Of a stretch of DNA of 46,315 nt, positions 15,922 through 24,433 are shown in pieces (the first letter of the stretch is position 1; every line of letters starts with the position of its first letter). Made by a program: the position numbers and the translations under genes. Source of the stretch: Cloacibacillus sp. Its GTDB lineage: Bacteria > Synergistota > Synergistia > Synergistales > Synergistaceae. The notes under the pieces are model-generated. The model was not told the origin of the DNA. It saw only the letters and a list, made by a program, of their open reading frames with translations, and did not search any database. The stretch is from contig NZ_JAJBUX010000052.1 in assembly GCF_020860125.1 (NCBI RefSeq), positions 1-46,315 on the forward strand. The letters are read 5' to 3'.

Positions 15922-16644
15922 TCACTCCAGATAAAGTTTTTTAGCGTTGTCAACGACGTCGGTGAGATGTTTTCCCATCAGCAGTGACGCCCTCTCGGGA
16001 TCGCGGTCCTTTATCGCCTGCAGGACCTTCTCATGTGATACGTTGACGGGCTGGTTATACATTTTGAATGTCCCGATAAAAAAGTCCTGCCACTGGACCG
16101 AGAGTCCGATCAAGTCATAAAGGTTGCTGAGTATCGAGCTGCGGGCCATCTTCATGATCGTCTTGTGGAAGGCCGCGGAGTGGTCCGCGTAATTCTCATT
16201 TTTCTCCATCCCGCTATACTGGGCCTTAACGATATTTTCCAGTTCGGCGATATCCTCCGGCGTCGCCTTGAGCGCCGCCAGATAGGCCGCCTCACGTTCA
16301 AGGGCGCGTCTCGCCGTCAGGATGTCGACGACGTTATAGTTTTGCGTAAGACCCTTTTCCATCAACTTTTTCAGCGTCTCTCCGTACCTTTTGGCCGCCT
16401 CAAGATCCGCGAGCCTTTCAATGCCCGTTTCCGTTATGACATGTCCCTGAAACCCCCGGCGTTCAAGCAGCCCCCTTTGGCGGAAAGAGCGGAGCGCCCT
16501 GCCGATGCCGGCTTCGCTTATCGAAATACCCTGACGCTCCAACACCTCGCCGATCGCACCAGCTCCCAGCGGCACCCCGGCTTCACGCATCATATGCAGG
16601 ATAGGGAATTCCAAAGGATTGACATTCTCTTCTACTGTCTTCAT
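15922..16644 (-). CDS. Transcriptional regulator with NrpR-type winged helix and FCD effector domain
   Basis: The 240-aa protein starts at 16644, with GGAGG six bases upstream. Residues ~10-75 look like the HTH_12/NrpR-type winged helix (I-L-H-M-M-R-E-A-G-V-P-L-G-A near the start, I-T-E-T-G at its end) rather than a GntR helix. Residues ~85-235 look like an all-alpha FCD ligand domain, with metal-type His/Asp residues in A-D-H-S-A-A-F-H near 158 and a late S-H-E. FCD domains sense small carboxylates. It sits just upstream of the TPP/TRAP cluster in the same orientation, separated by its own terminator, and probably controls that cluster. Its exact family label needs a profile search. Confidence 0.78.
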   Translation of the reverse strand: MKTVEENVNPLEFPILHMMREAGVPLGAGAIGEVLERQGISISEAGIGRALRSFRQRGLLERRGFQGHVITETGIERLADLEAAKRYGETLKKLMEKGLTQNYNVVDILTARRALEREAAYLAALKATPEDIAELENIVKAQYSGMEKNENYADHSAAFHKTIMKMARSSILSNLYDLIGLSVQWQDFFIGTFKMYNQPVNVSHEKVLQAIKDRDPERASLLMGKHLTDVVDNAKKLYLE

Positions 16645-16937
16645 AACTTTCCTCCAAACATATTTAAGCAGGCCGCCGCCCCAGGTCGGAGCCGTGAAAT
16701 AATTATAAGTCACATATAACGACGATTTTATCGCTGCCGGTAATTTTCCGTATAAACCCGTATCATAATGATAACACTGCCCATATGGTTATTCAAACCC
16801 GAACTATTTCCTGACAAAAATAAACTTCTATATTAAATTATAATTACGTGATTGACAAATACCCTAGCCTAATGTAGTTTTATTAACGCTTTGGCCAATA
16901 ACGGCTACTTTATAAAACTTTCAGGAGGCATCTTTAT
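16645..16937. promoter_or_regulatory. Divergent promoter region between regulator and purine permease
   Basis: The AT-rich gap contains TTGACA (16852-16857) and a weak TAGTTT 17 bases further, a possible plus-strand promoter for the permease. ATAATTAT at 16699-16706, next to the regulator start, and ATAATTAC near 16840 resemble the motif in the TPP-cluster promoter. AGGAGG at 16923 is the permease ribosome binding site. Confidence 0.45.
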
Positions 16938-18050
16938 ATGGAATCATACGCAACAGATCTGCTGACGGCGCTTGCCGTCGTCATGAACGGAGTGCCGCAG
17001 GGACTGCTCTCGCTATCGCTCGGCTTCGCGGCCTTTCCTACCGCGATAGCTTTCCTCATCGGAGCCGCAGGTTCTTTCGCCTTCAATTCCGTGGCGACGA
17101 TATCCTTCCAGGCGGAGACGATAGCCGTCGCCGGTAAGCTCGGCAGCACGCCGCGTGAAAGGATGAGCCTCGTATTCTGGGGCGCGCTCTTCCTCCTCAT
17201 CCCCTCGTCGCTCGGCCTCAACGAAAAGATCGTCGAGGTGATCGGCCCCGTCATCGTCAACGCGATGATGGCCGGCGTTGGCGTAATGCTCGCGCTCGTC
17301 TCGATCGATATGCTTGAGGCCGAAAAATATTCCGGCATCTCCTCAATGGTGGTCGCCCTCGCCACCTGGTTCATCACCTTCGACCTCGCGAAGACGGTCA
17401 TCATCTCCGTCATCGCGGCGACGATAGTCTTCAATATCATGAAAAAATATGGAAAAGTCGAGGCGCAGGACCTCTGCGTGGACGAGAGCCGCGAAAGGCT
17501 CACGCTGGGAAATATCGAATGGAAGATCTGGAAGTATCCGAAGATCCTCGTCAGCGGCCTTGCCCTCGCCTGCCTCAACATCGGAGCCAACATCAGCTTC
17601 GGGAAGATAACAGGCAGTATCGCTAACACCAGCGCGAACATCGATCACCTCGCGATATACTCCTCGCTCGCCGACATGGGCTCCACCTTCTTCGGCGGCG
17701 GTCCCGTGGAGGCAATCATCTCCGGAACGGCGACAGCGCCGCACCCTGTGGGAGCCTCCATCCTCATGATGCTGATAATGGCGGCGATACTATTTTTTAA
17801 ACTGCTGCCCGTCCTTGGCCGCTACGTCCACAGCTCCGCCATCTCCGGCCTCCTCTTCGTTCTCGGCGTCTTCGTCACCTTCATCTCAAACATCCAGGCC
17901 GCCATCTCGCTCGCGCCCGCGGCGCAGGGCCCCTTCGGTTTCTCCCCCTGGGGCATGGCCATCGGGGCAACCGTCATCGTCTCCGCCCGCTGGAACCCCT
18001 TCTACGGGCTGCTCGCCGGCGTGGCGATCAAGCTGATATTCGGACTATAA
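16938..18050 (+). CDS. NCS2/AzgA-like purine-type permease
   Basis: The 370-aa protein is highly hydrophobic, with about ten to twelve membrane segments. It resembles the nucleobase:cation symporter-2 group that includes AzgA, with an F-N-S-V-A-T-I-S-F-Q-A-E-T segment near residue 48 and S-L-A-D-M-G-S-T-F-F-G-G-G-P-V-E near 240. It is shorter than typical AzgA (about 430-450 aa), so substrate assignment is tentative. A phosphoribosyltransferase gene follows 12 bp behind, supporting uptake and salvage of a purine base. AGGAGG lies upstream of the ATG. Confidence 0.75.
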   Translation: MESYATDLLTALAVVMNGVPQGLLSLSLGFAAFPTAIAFLIGAAGSFAFNSVATISFQAETIAVAGKLGSTPRERMSLVFWGALFLLIPSSLGLNEKIVEVIGPVIVNAMMAGVGVMLALVSIDMLEAEKYSGISSMVVALATWFITFDLAKTVIISVIAATIVFNIMKKYGKVEAQDLCVDESRERLTLGNIEWKIWKYPKILVSGLALACLNIGANISFGKITGSIANTSANIDHLAIYSSLADMGSTFFGGGPVEAIISGTATAPHPVGASILMMLIMAAILFFKLLPVLGRYVHSSAISGLLFVLGVFVTFISNIQAAISLAPAAQGPFGFSPWGMAIGATVIVSARWNPFYGLLAGVAIKLIFGL

Positions 18051-18062
18051 GGAGATATGATT

Positions 18063-18614
18063 ATGAATGAAACCTACACTCTGCATGTCGCGGGACTGGC
18101 ACGGGAGCTGAAAAAGGTTCGCGTGGCCCCCAACCTCCGTATCGCCTCCTTTGTAATGCTCGGAGACACCCAGCTCATCGAAAAATGCGCCGACGCGCTC
18201 TATGATGAGATCAAAAAGCTGGGAGCGATAGAGATGCTCGTCTGCCCGGAGGCGAAGGGCATCCCCCTTACGCACGCCCTCGCGGTGCGTATGGGCGTCG
18301 ACTATGTCGTCGCGCGCAAATCGGTCAAGGGCTATATGGAGCACCCCATCATCGCCGAGGTCAAATCGATCACAACGACGGAAAAGCAGATCATCGTCAT
18401 TGACGAATTCGACGCCGCGAAACTCAGCGGCAAGAGAGTCTGCGTCGTAGACGACGTCGTATCCACGGGCGGCTCGCTGCGTTCGCTCGAAGAGGTGCTC
18501 GCGAAAACAGGCTGCACGGTCGTCAGCAAAGTCGCCGTCCTGCTTGAAGAGGGCGGCTACTCGAAGGACGACCTCATTTACCTGGAGAGGCTGCCGGTCT
18601 TTAAAGATCAGTAA
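18063..18614 (+). CDS. Purine-type phosphoribosyltransferase, adenine PRTase-like
   Basis: The 183-aa protein has the PRPP-binding signature V-C-V-V-D-D-V-V-S-T-G-G-S-L near residues 122-135 and the E-A-K-G-I-P-L loop near 62. These match type I phosphoribosyltransferases of the adenine/xanthine group. It converts a free base plus PRPP to a nucleotide in the cytoplasm. The start at 18063 has AGGAG seven bases upstream; an ATG at 18057 is too close to that site. Its place behind a purine permease suggests a two-gene salvage operon, ended by a terminator. Confidence 0.85.
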   Translation: MNETYTLHVAGLARELKKVRVAPNLRIASFVMLGDTQLIEKCADALYDEIKKLGAIEMLVCPEAKGIPLTHALAVRMGVDYVVARKSVKGYMEHPIIAEVKSITTTEKQIIVIDEFDAAKLSGKRVCVVDDVVSTGGSLRSLEEVLAKTGCTVVSKVAVLLEEGGYSKDDLIYLERLPVFKDQ

Positions 18615-18650
18615 CGTCCCTTATAGGTTCGTAAAACCCATGTAAAAACG

Positions 18651-18688
18651 GAAAAGCGGCCCTTTTTTGAGGACCGCTTTTCTCTTTT
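18651..18688 (+). terminator. Rho-independent terminator of the purine operon
   Basis: GAAAAGCGG pairs with CCGCTTTTC, followed by TCTTTTTC. Confidence 0.8.
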
Positions 18689-18731
18689 TCTGCTATTATA
18701 TTAAAATGAAAAATCATCCGGGGGTACCTTC

Positions 18732-19664
18732 ATGAATAACATACAGCACCTGAGATATGCGGTCGAGGTTGAGAAGACGGGCTCCATTTCACGGGCGGCG
18801 GAAAACTTATTTATGGGACAGCCACATTTGAGCAAGGCTATCCGCGAACTTGAGGAGGATATGAATATCACGATATTCAACCGCACCTCCAAGGGCGTCG
18901 TGCCGACGCCGCAGGGGGCGCAGTTCCTCAAGTACGCGCGCAACATCCTGATGCAGATAGACGAGCTGGAATCGCTCTACAAACCCTCCGGAGCGCAGGC
19001 GTTCAGCCTCTCGCAGCCGCGCGCGAGCTACGCCGCCTACGCATTCACAAAGTTCACCCAGACCCTCGACGGCGGCGAGGCCATCGACCTCAAATACCGG
19101 GAGACCAACTCGATGCAGACAATAAAAGACGTCAGCGACGGACATTTCGGCCTCGGCATCGTGCGTTATCAGGACGTTCATGAAAAATACTTCCTCTCGG
19201 CGCTCGACAAGCGCGGCCTCAAATACAAGACCATCTGGAACTTCGAGTATCTCGCGCTGATGTCGCGGGAACACCAGCTCGCGGTGGCCCCGGAGATAAG
19301 CTACAGTGACCTGCGCCAGTTCACGGAGATCGTACACGACGACAACTCCGTTCCCGCGATGCCCGTCTCCGAGGCGCGGATGCTCGCGCAGAAGCATGAA
19401 AAAAAGAAAAAGATCGCCGTCTATGAACGCGGCATACAGTTTGAGCTGCTCCAACGGCTGCCCTGCACCTATATCTGGGTCTCGCCGATGCCGCGCGAGG
19501 TGCTCGACTGCTTCAGCCTCGTACAGCGCCCCTGCTGCGACGCCGACAACTCCTTCCGCGATATTCTTATATTCCGAAAAAATTACCGTTTTAGCCGTGA
19601 AGATAAGACTTTTATTAAAAAATTAAAAGAAACCGTCGCGGAAGTTTCCGACAACCTCAAATAA
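18732..19664 (+). CDS. LysR-family transcriptional regulator
   Basis: The 310-aa protein has the LysR N-terminal helix-turn-helix: A-V-E-V-E-K-T-G-S-I-S-R-A-A at residues 10-23, and L-S-K-A-I-R-E-L-E near 33. About 210 residues of less conserved effector domain follow. Lysine-rich segments in the effector part are unusual. The target is probably the downstream flavin reductase gene: a strong dyad lies between the two genes (19676-19691). LysR proteins usually need a small co-inducer, here unknown. Confidence 0.88.
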   Translation: MNNIQHLRYAVEVEKTGSISRAAENLFMGQPHLSKAIRELEEDMNITIFNRTSKGVVPTPQGAQFLKYARNILMQIDELESLYKPSGAQAFSLSQPRASYAAYAFTKFTQTLDGGEAIDLKYRETNSMQTIKDVSDGHFGLGIVRYQDVHEKYFLSALDKRGLKYKTIWNFEYLALMSREHQLAVAPEISYSDLRQFTEIVHDDNSVPAMPVSEARMLAQKHEKKKKIAVYERGIQFELLQRLPCTYIWVSPMPREVLDCFSLVQRPCCDADNSFRDILIFRKNYRFSREDKTFIKKLKETVAEVSDNLK

Positions 19665-19670
19665 GCAGCG

Positions 19671-19697
19671 TATACCGATATCGTAATATCGATATAC
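19671..19697. promoter_or_regulatory. Dyad element, candidate LysR operator (copy 1)
   Basis: CGATAT and ATATCG form an inverted repeat around a 4-base centre (19676-19691) in a longer TATACCGATAT context. A second copy, nearly identical over 27 bases, lies at 23473-23499. It lies right behind the LysR gene and about 100 bp before the flavin reductase start. It contains a T-N11-A pattern, as LysR boxes do. Confidence 0.55.
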
Positions 19698-19799
19698 TCA
19701 AATTAGTACCTGCAATTTGTGAAAGATATAAATTAACATTTACTCCGCAGGGTAGAAAATCACGGGGCATTATGCCCCTATTCGCACTAAGGGGAGTGA

Positions 19800-21779
19800 A
19801 TGAAGATGAAATATCCAAAACTGTTCGCACCAGGAAAAATTGGAAATCTCACCGTTAAGAACCGTATCGTCATGGCGGCGCTGGCAATGGGCGCCGCCGA
19901 AAAAGATCAGACTATTGGGGCGGCCTTCCTCGCCTATCTGATGGAGCGCGCCAAAGGCGGCGTGGGAATGATCGTGCTTGAAAATACCCGTGTGGACGAC
20001 AAACACGGCGTCGCCGCCGAATGCCAGGCAAGCGTCGCGCGCGACGAACATATAGCCCCGCTCGCGGCCGCCGCCGAGGCGCTGCATAAAGAGGGCGTGG
20101 TCTTCTTCACCCAGCTCCACCACCCCGGACGCGAGACCTTCTCAAACCTCAACGGCGGCGAGCCGGTATGGTCCTCCTCCTCGTGCCCCTGCGGCGTCTG
20201 CCAGCAGGAGACGCACGAGATGACGACGGAAGAGGTCGAAGAGGTGATCGCGAAATTCGTCGCGGGCGCCGTTCGCTCGCAGAAGGCGGGCTGCGACGGC
20301 GTGGAACTTCACGGCGCGCACGGATACCTCATCAGCCAGTTCCTCAGCCCCTATACGAACCAGCGCACCGACCGCTTCGGCGGCAGCTTTGAGAAGCGCT
20401 TCAACTTCGTCAAGGAGATAACCGAGGGCATCCAGAAAGCCTGCGGCAAGGATTTCCCCATCGGCATCCGCCTGACCGTCGACGAGCTGCTCGCGCCGAA
20501 CGGCGTCAAAGAATACCTCACGCTTGAGGACGGCGTCAAGGTCTGCCAGGCCTGCGAAAAACTGGGCATGGTCTACATCAACGTCTCAAACGGCATATAC
20601 GAATCGTTCAATTCGCTCTCCGAACCAATGACCTATCCGCAGGGCTGCCGCAGCGAGAGGATACGCGCCGTCAAAGAAAAGGTCGGCATTCCCGTGATCG
20701 CCGTCAACATGGTCAAAGAACCCTGGTTCGCGGAAAAGATGCTCGAAGAGGGGCTCGTCGACTTCGTCGGCCTCGGACGCGCCGTCGTCGCCGACCCCCA
20801 GTGGGCGAAGAAAGCGTACGAAGGGCGCGAAGACGAGATCAACCGCTGCATCTCCTGCACCTTCTGCTTCGAGACCCTCGTCGCGGACACCATCGCCGGC
20901 AAAGGCCCCGTCAAATGCGCGGTAAACCCGCGGGCGGCGCGTGAAACGCTCTACCCCGCATTCAAAAAGGAGGGCGCGGGACGCACGGTCGCGATCGTCG
21001 GCTCCGGCCCCGCGGGACTCGAGGCGGCGCGCGTGCTCGCCGAACGAGGCTTCGCCCCCGTAATCTTTGAAAAAGGGGAAAAACCGGGCGGACAGATAAA
21101 CATCGCCGACAAGCCGCCCCATAAAGAAAAGATCGACTGGATCATTGAATATGAACTGAAACAGCTCGCCATGAAGGGCGTCACGGTAAAGACCAATACG
21201 GAGGCGACGCCGGAAAATATCAGGGCGCTGGCCCCCTACGCGGTGATAATCGCGACGGGCGCGGAATCCATCCGTCCGCGGTCGATAAAGGGCGTGAACA
21301 ACGCCAACGTGCTCACCGTCGACGAGGCGCTGCTCAGCAAGCCAGAGATCAGCGGCAAAAAGGTGCTGCTCATCGGCTCCGGCGCGACAGGGCTCGAGAC
21401 GGCGGAGTTCCTCTGCGCCAAAGGCAACGAGGTGACAGTGGCGGAGATGCTCGACGCGATCGGCAAAGGCGTCTACGTGCAGCACTACCTTGACGCGATG
21501 GACAAGCTTTCAAAGTACGACGTCAAATACCTGCCGAGCCACAAGCTGACGGAGATCACGGCGGACGGCGCGGTGCTCGAAGATCTTAAAGAAAACAAAA
21601 ACGTCACCGTGCCCGCGGATTACGTTGTGCTCTCCCTCGGCGTCAAATCCATCAACACCCTTGAGGCCGAGTGCAAAAAGTTCTGCGACAAGACCTTCGC
21701 CGTCGGCGACGCCCGCCAGCCCGGACGCGTAGAATCGGCGGTACGCGAAGGCTTCGAGGCCGCCTGGAACCTTAAATAA
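19800..21779 (+). CDS. NADH:flavin oxidoreductase / 2,4-dienoyl-CoA reductase-like enzyme
   Basis: The 659-aa protein has the FadH/trimethylamine-dehydrogenase layout. An N-terminal old-yellow-enzyme TIM barrel (about 1-340) carries H-G-A-H-G-Y-L near residue 179. A [4Fe-4S] cysteine cluster follows (C-I-S-C-T-F-C, then C about 18 residues later). A C-terminal FAD/NAD(P) region carries V-G-S-G-P-A-G-L-E-A-A near 400 and G-S-G-A-T-G-L-E near 523. It likely reduces enoate or enal double bonds using NAD(P)H through FAD, Fe-S and FMN. A second ATG at 19806 is possible. It follows the LysR gene and the dyad, so it is probably the regulated target. The substrate is unknown. Confidence 0.88.
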   Translation: MKMKYPKLFAPGKIGNLTVKNRIVMAALAMGAAEKDQTIGAAFLAYLMERAKGGVGMIVLENTRVDDKHGVAAECQASVARDEHIAPLAAAAEALHKEGVVFFTQLHHPGRETFSNLNGGEPVWSSSSCPCGVCQQETHEMTTEEVEEVIAKFVAGAVRSQKAGCDGVELHGAHGYLISQFLSPYTNQRTDRFGGSFEKRFNFVKEITEGIQKACGKDFPIGIRLTVDELLAPNGVKEYLTLEDGVKVCQACEKLGMVYINVSNGIYESFNSLSEPMTYPQGCRSERIRAVKEKVGIPVIAVNMVKEPWFAEKMLEEGLVDFVGLGRAVVADPQWAKKAYEGREDEINRCISCTFCFETLVADTIAGKGPVKCAVNPRAARETLYPAFKKEGAGRTVAIVGSGPAGLEAARVLAERGFAPVIFEKGEKPGGQINIADKPPHKEKIDWIIEYELKQLAMKGVTVKTNTEATPENIRALAPYAVIIATGAESIRPRSIKGVNNANVLTVDEALLSKPEISGKKVLLIGSGATGLETAEFLCAKGNEVTVAEMLDAIGKGVYVQHYLDAMDKLSKYDVKYLPSHKLTEITADGAVLEDLKENKNVTVPADYVVLSLGVKSINTLEAECKKFCDKTFAVGDARQPGRVESAVREGFEAAWNLK

Positions 21780-21818
21780 GCATTTCCTGTATGCACATCG
21801 ATAAAACCCCTCGAAAGA

Positions 21819-21860
21819 GAGTCCCCGGCCAAGCGCGCCCGCGCGGCCGGGGACTCTTAT
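21819..21860. terminator. Strong hairpin between convergent genes
   Basis: GAGTCCCCGGCC pairs perfectly with GGCCGGGGACTC around a 14-base loop, followed on the plus strand by TTATT. It ends the flavin reductase gene and probably also the opposing gene. Confidence 0.75.
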
Positions 21861-21870
21861 TAACTCAGAC

Positions 21871-23301
21871 TTAGACCTCTATCGCTGAGACATACACCCG
21901 CGCCTTCCTCTCGCCGCGCACCGTAAGCGTTCCGTCCTGGACCATCCGGTTCAAAATTCGTTTTGTCGTGGATTCCGCAAGGCAAAGAATCTCCCTCGCC
22001 TCTTTGTTGGAGATGCTTCCGTTCTCTCTCACATAAGCGAATATAAGTTCCTGTCGATCTTTTTTTATCGGCTTTTTATCGGCTTTTTTTATCGGCTTTT
22101 TATCGGCTTTTTTTATCGGCTTTTTATCGGCCTGGCGATAGAGGTTCACACGAAAGGTATCACCAATCTCCAGAAACTCCGGTTTTGGAAGCCCAAATTC
22201 TTCCGCGCGCTTCAGAATTCGGCGAATACCAGTTCCCCATTCTTCAATCAGCTCCATTCGGCTGAACACTTCTGCGATTGTTCGATTTCTGATTTTTGAA
22301 CGTCCGCTTATGGCCTCTTCTAAAGTCAATCCACCATAAAGCATCCCAGGAGATGTTACCTCCAAACGATCATCGTAAATGGCAACCTGGACATAAGAAT
22401 TATCCATATAATTTCGATGGCATACGGCATTTATAATCATCTCTCGTATCGCCCCGACTGGAAGTTCGTACCTGTCTTTTCTTACCAATCCCTCAATCTC
22501 GGCACTATGGTTGATATGTCGAAGCACAAACTGGTATGCCGCTTCAATCTGCTTGTATAAAGGACCGGAATATTCCTTTTTATCGATAAACACATCTCTG
22601 TCCGTTCCTTTAAACAGAGCGCACCGTATCTTGGCAAATCGGAAATAGTCGCTGGTCAGCAGCACAAAGGCATTGCTGGCAAGCAACTCTCCGCCAGTTT
22701 TTTTAAGCACCTTCCAACTCTGCAATTGTTCAACGGTAACTTCGGGAATGTTTCGCGCCTCTTCTTCGGTGGACACCGCGTCCAACATGTGGGATCGTAT
22801 ATTATCACACAGCATTTTCACAGCATCGACCGCAACGGGAAACCCAACACATGTCAGCTCATCCCATGACAGGTTCGTTCCCTCCATCTCCAGCTCCTTA
22901 ATTTTTACGGCATCGGCAAGCCTGGACGTCCCCCCTATTCTGACATAAGTCCCATTTTCTTTTCCCATGGCCTTTAAATAATAGGGGCGGTCTGCTCCAG
23001 GATATATTTCCACTATAACGATACTCTTGCCATCCACCGTCTGGAAAGTAATATCCGGTATGATCTGAGGCGTACAGCAATCTGAAACAGCGTTAGCAAT
23101 ACTATCCATAATTTGAAAAACAGATTCCTTATCGACACCGACTACAAAGCCTGTTTCATCATCTATCCCGATGACAAGTTTTCCACCGCTCGTATTGGCA
23201 AAGGCTATGATCGTTTTAATATATCGCTCACTTTTGTGAGAAAGCGCGGACTTAAATTCGATGTTCTTTGATTCTCCGTGTAATATATCTTCAAAAGTCA
23301 T
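21871..23301 (-). CDS. AlbA_2-domain protein with ATP-binding-like C-terminal region (RecG-like annotation group)
   Basis: The 476-aa protein has an N-terminal AlbA_2 domain (E-S-K-N-I-E-F-K-S-A-L, then G-G-K-L-V-I-G-I-D-D-E-T-G) of a type often labelled putative DNA-binding or transcriptional regulator. A middle region with V-G-A-I-R-E-M-I-I-N-A-V-C-H-R-N-Y resembles the HATPase_c_4 segment of such proteins. A lysine-rich spacer holds three perfect copies of the 8-residue unit ADKKPIKK near residues 395-418. A winged helix with a ribbon-like C terminus finishes the protein. The class is widespread on mobile or accessory DNA and its function is unclear. It is convergent to the flavin reductase gene. 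Confidence 0.75.
   Translation of the reverse strand: MTFEDILHGESKNIEFKSALSHKSERYIKTIIAFANTSGGKLVIGIDDETGFVVGVDKESVFQIMDSIANAVSDCCTPQIIPDITFQTVDGKSIVIVEIYPGADRPYYLKAMGKENGTYVRIGGTSRLADAVKIKELEMEGTNLSWDELTCVGFPVAVDAVKMLCDNIRSHMLDAVSTEEEARNIPEVTVEQLQSWKVLKKTGGELLASNAFVLLTSDYFRFAKIRCALFKGTDRDVFIDKKEYSGPLYKQIEAAYQFVLRHINHSAEIEGLVRKDRYELPVGAIREMIINAVCHRNYMDNSYVQVAIYDDRLEVTSPGMLYGGLTLEEAISGRSKIRNRTIAEVFSRMELIEEWGTGIRRILKRAEEFGLPKPEFLEIGDTFRVNLYRQADKKPIKKADKKPIKKADKKPIKKDRQELIFAYVRENGSISNKEAREILCLAESTTKRILNRMVQDGTLTVRGERKARVYVSAIEV
22060..22131 (-). repeat. Three 24-bp in-frame tandem repeats with T7 tracts
   Basis: Period-24 repeats encode ADKKPIKK three times in the linker of the AlbA_2 protein. 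On the plus strand each unit carries a run of seven T (22060-22066, 22084-22090, 22108-22114) and a run of five. Copy-number change would stay in frame; slippage in a T7 tract would break the frame before the terminal winged helix. Confidence 0.8.
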
Positions 23302-23472
23302 TTTGCTCGCCTCTCACTCATCCATATTTTTTCTGCCAGATGCTTCAGATATTTATTTATTATAAAAGCAGAAATAAAAAAAAGACAACATGGGCATAGA
23401 TGTATGCGTACTCCGAAGATGAGACAATTTGTTTGACGGCCTCTTTATCATCTGGATTTTAATCGCCCCAGC

Positions 23473-23499
23473 TATACCGATATTGTTATATCGATATTC
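23473..23499. promoter_or_regulatory. Dyad element, candidate LysR operator (copy 2)
   Basis: CGATAT, four bases and ATATCG, in nearly the same 27-base context as 19671-19697. Similarity extends weakly for another 25 bases. No intact gene follows closely, so this may be a relict control site of a lost target gene. Confidence 0.5.
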
Positions 23500-23640
23500 A
23501 AAATATGTATCTACAAGATTTATGGGAGCGGTACTAGAATATCATTGTACACAGAGTTCCGGTCCACACACCGGATTATTAGATAGATGACCCTTCATTT
23601 TCCAACCTCTACACAAAACCCCTCAAAGCCTTCCTGACGC

Positions 23641-23744
23641 GGGAGGGCTTAACCCTTTCTCTATCCACGCGCGGCGCGGCGGATCTGTATCATTCTTTCG
23701 CTTAATATATTCTTATTATATTATATTTTATTTTTAATATAGCT
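23641..23744 (-). pseudogene. Relic of an XRE-family regulator gene
   Basis: On the minus strand this reads N-I-L-S-E-R-M-I-Q-I-R, matching N-I-L-S-E-R-M-I-Q-T-R of the XRE gene at 26264-26755. A deletion follows, then W-I-E-K-G resembling that protein's I-E-R-G-K. The DNA match covers about 29 bases at 23685-23713 and 26714-26742. Confidence 0.6.
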
Positions 23745-24022
23745 GATAGTTGGTTAACTTATAAACAGTTATTTATTCAATTTTCGCCATAAGTATTGAC
23801 ACAATTGAGCTGGTAGCTAGAATGAATATAAGTGCTTGTTCCAGTATTTTTACGTTTTCACAAAACACACCTTCATTAGAAATTGCCTTATAAAAAGGGA
23901 GTTATTGTTGTTATTTTGCCATAAGAAAGTAGCGCTGCGGAAATTGCACAGCATGATGCAAAATCCCGCGCACCGTTGAAAATGGACGGTATCGTCCACA
24001 AGAGGGAGGTTGAAAATCTCAT

Positions 24023-24411
24023 TTGCATAAGGTTTTTATATTTACGTTTGTGATCACTGTTTCTCTGTCAGCTATAGGCGCTCAGGCGGAAAGTTACAAA
24101 AGGACCTTACGCGAATATGTCGAAGGCAGTGTTCTCATGCTTGTAATTATAACGGAGGAGGAAACAAATTTAGAAAAAAAGATAGAACCTTATTTGACAG
24201 GATCATCTCTGAAAAGGCAAAACGTTTGGCGGAGACAGCCGACGCGGGAGTTGTCTCGTATATCGTATTCCCCGCTGAAGGCGGAGGAAAACTTTATATT
24301 CACATACATTCGGACACCTTGACTACGGTGCAGATCATTAAAAGGCTTAGCGCAGAACCGGACATCATAAACGTGAGACTAAACTATATAAACAGACTGG
24401 ATACTATATAA
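24023..24411 (+). pseudogene. Subtilase-prodomain-like secreted protein, split by a -1 frameshift
   Basis: The first frame encodes a signal peptide (I-F-T-F-V-I-T-V-S-L-S-A-I-G-A-Q-A) and a prodomain start, R-E-Y-V-E-G-S-V-L. After an A7 tract (24174-24180) the homology continues in the -1 frame (L-Y-I-H-I-H-S-D, then I-K-R-L-S-A-E-P-D-I) and stops at 24411. Joined, this gives about 130 aa and matches only the prodomain of the subtilase encoded just downstream. It could be a free-standing propeptide inhibitor/chaperone made by programmed frameshifting at A-AAA-AAG, or simply a decayed duplicate. The start is probably the TTG at 24023. Confidence 0.55.
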
Positions 24412-24433
24412 ACATACGGAAAGGATGAACAGG

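Larger units (their letters stand above)
23302..24022. other. Gene-poor region with regulatory and relic sequence
   Basis: About 720 AT-rich bases without an intact gene. It holds the second dyad copy (23473-23499), a fragment of an XRE regulator (23641-23744) and a low-complexity TA-rich stretch near 23701-23745. The GGGAGG before 24023 is the likely ribosome binding site of the prodomain relic. Confidence 0.5.
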
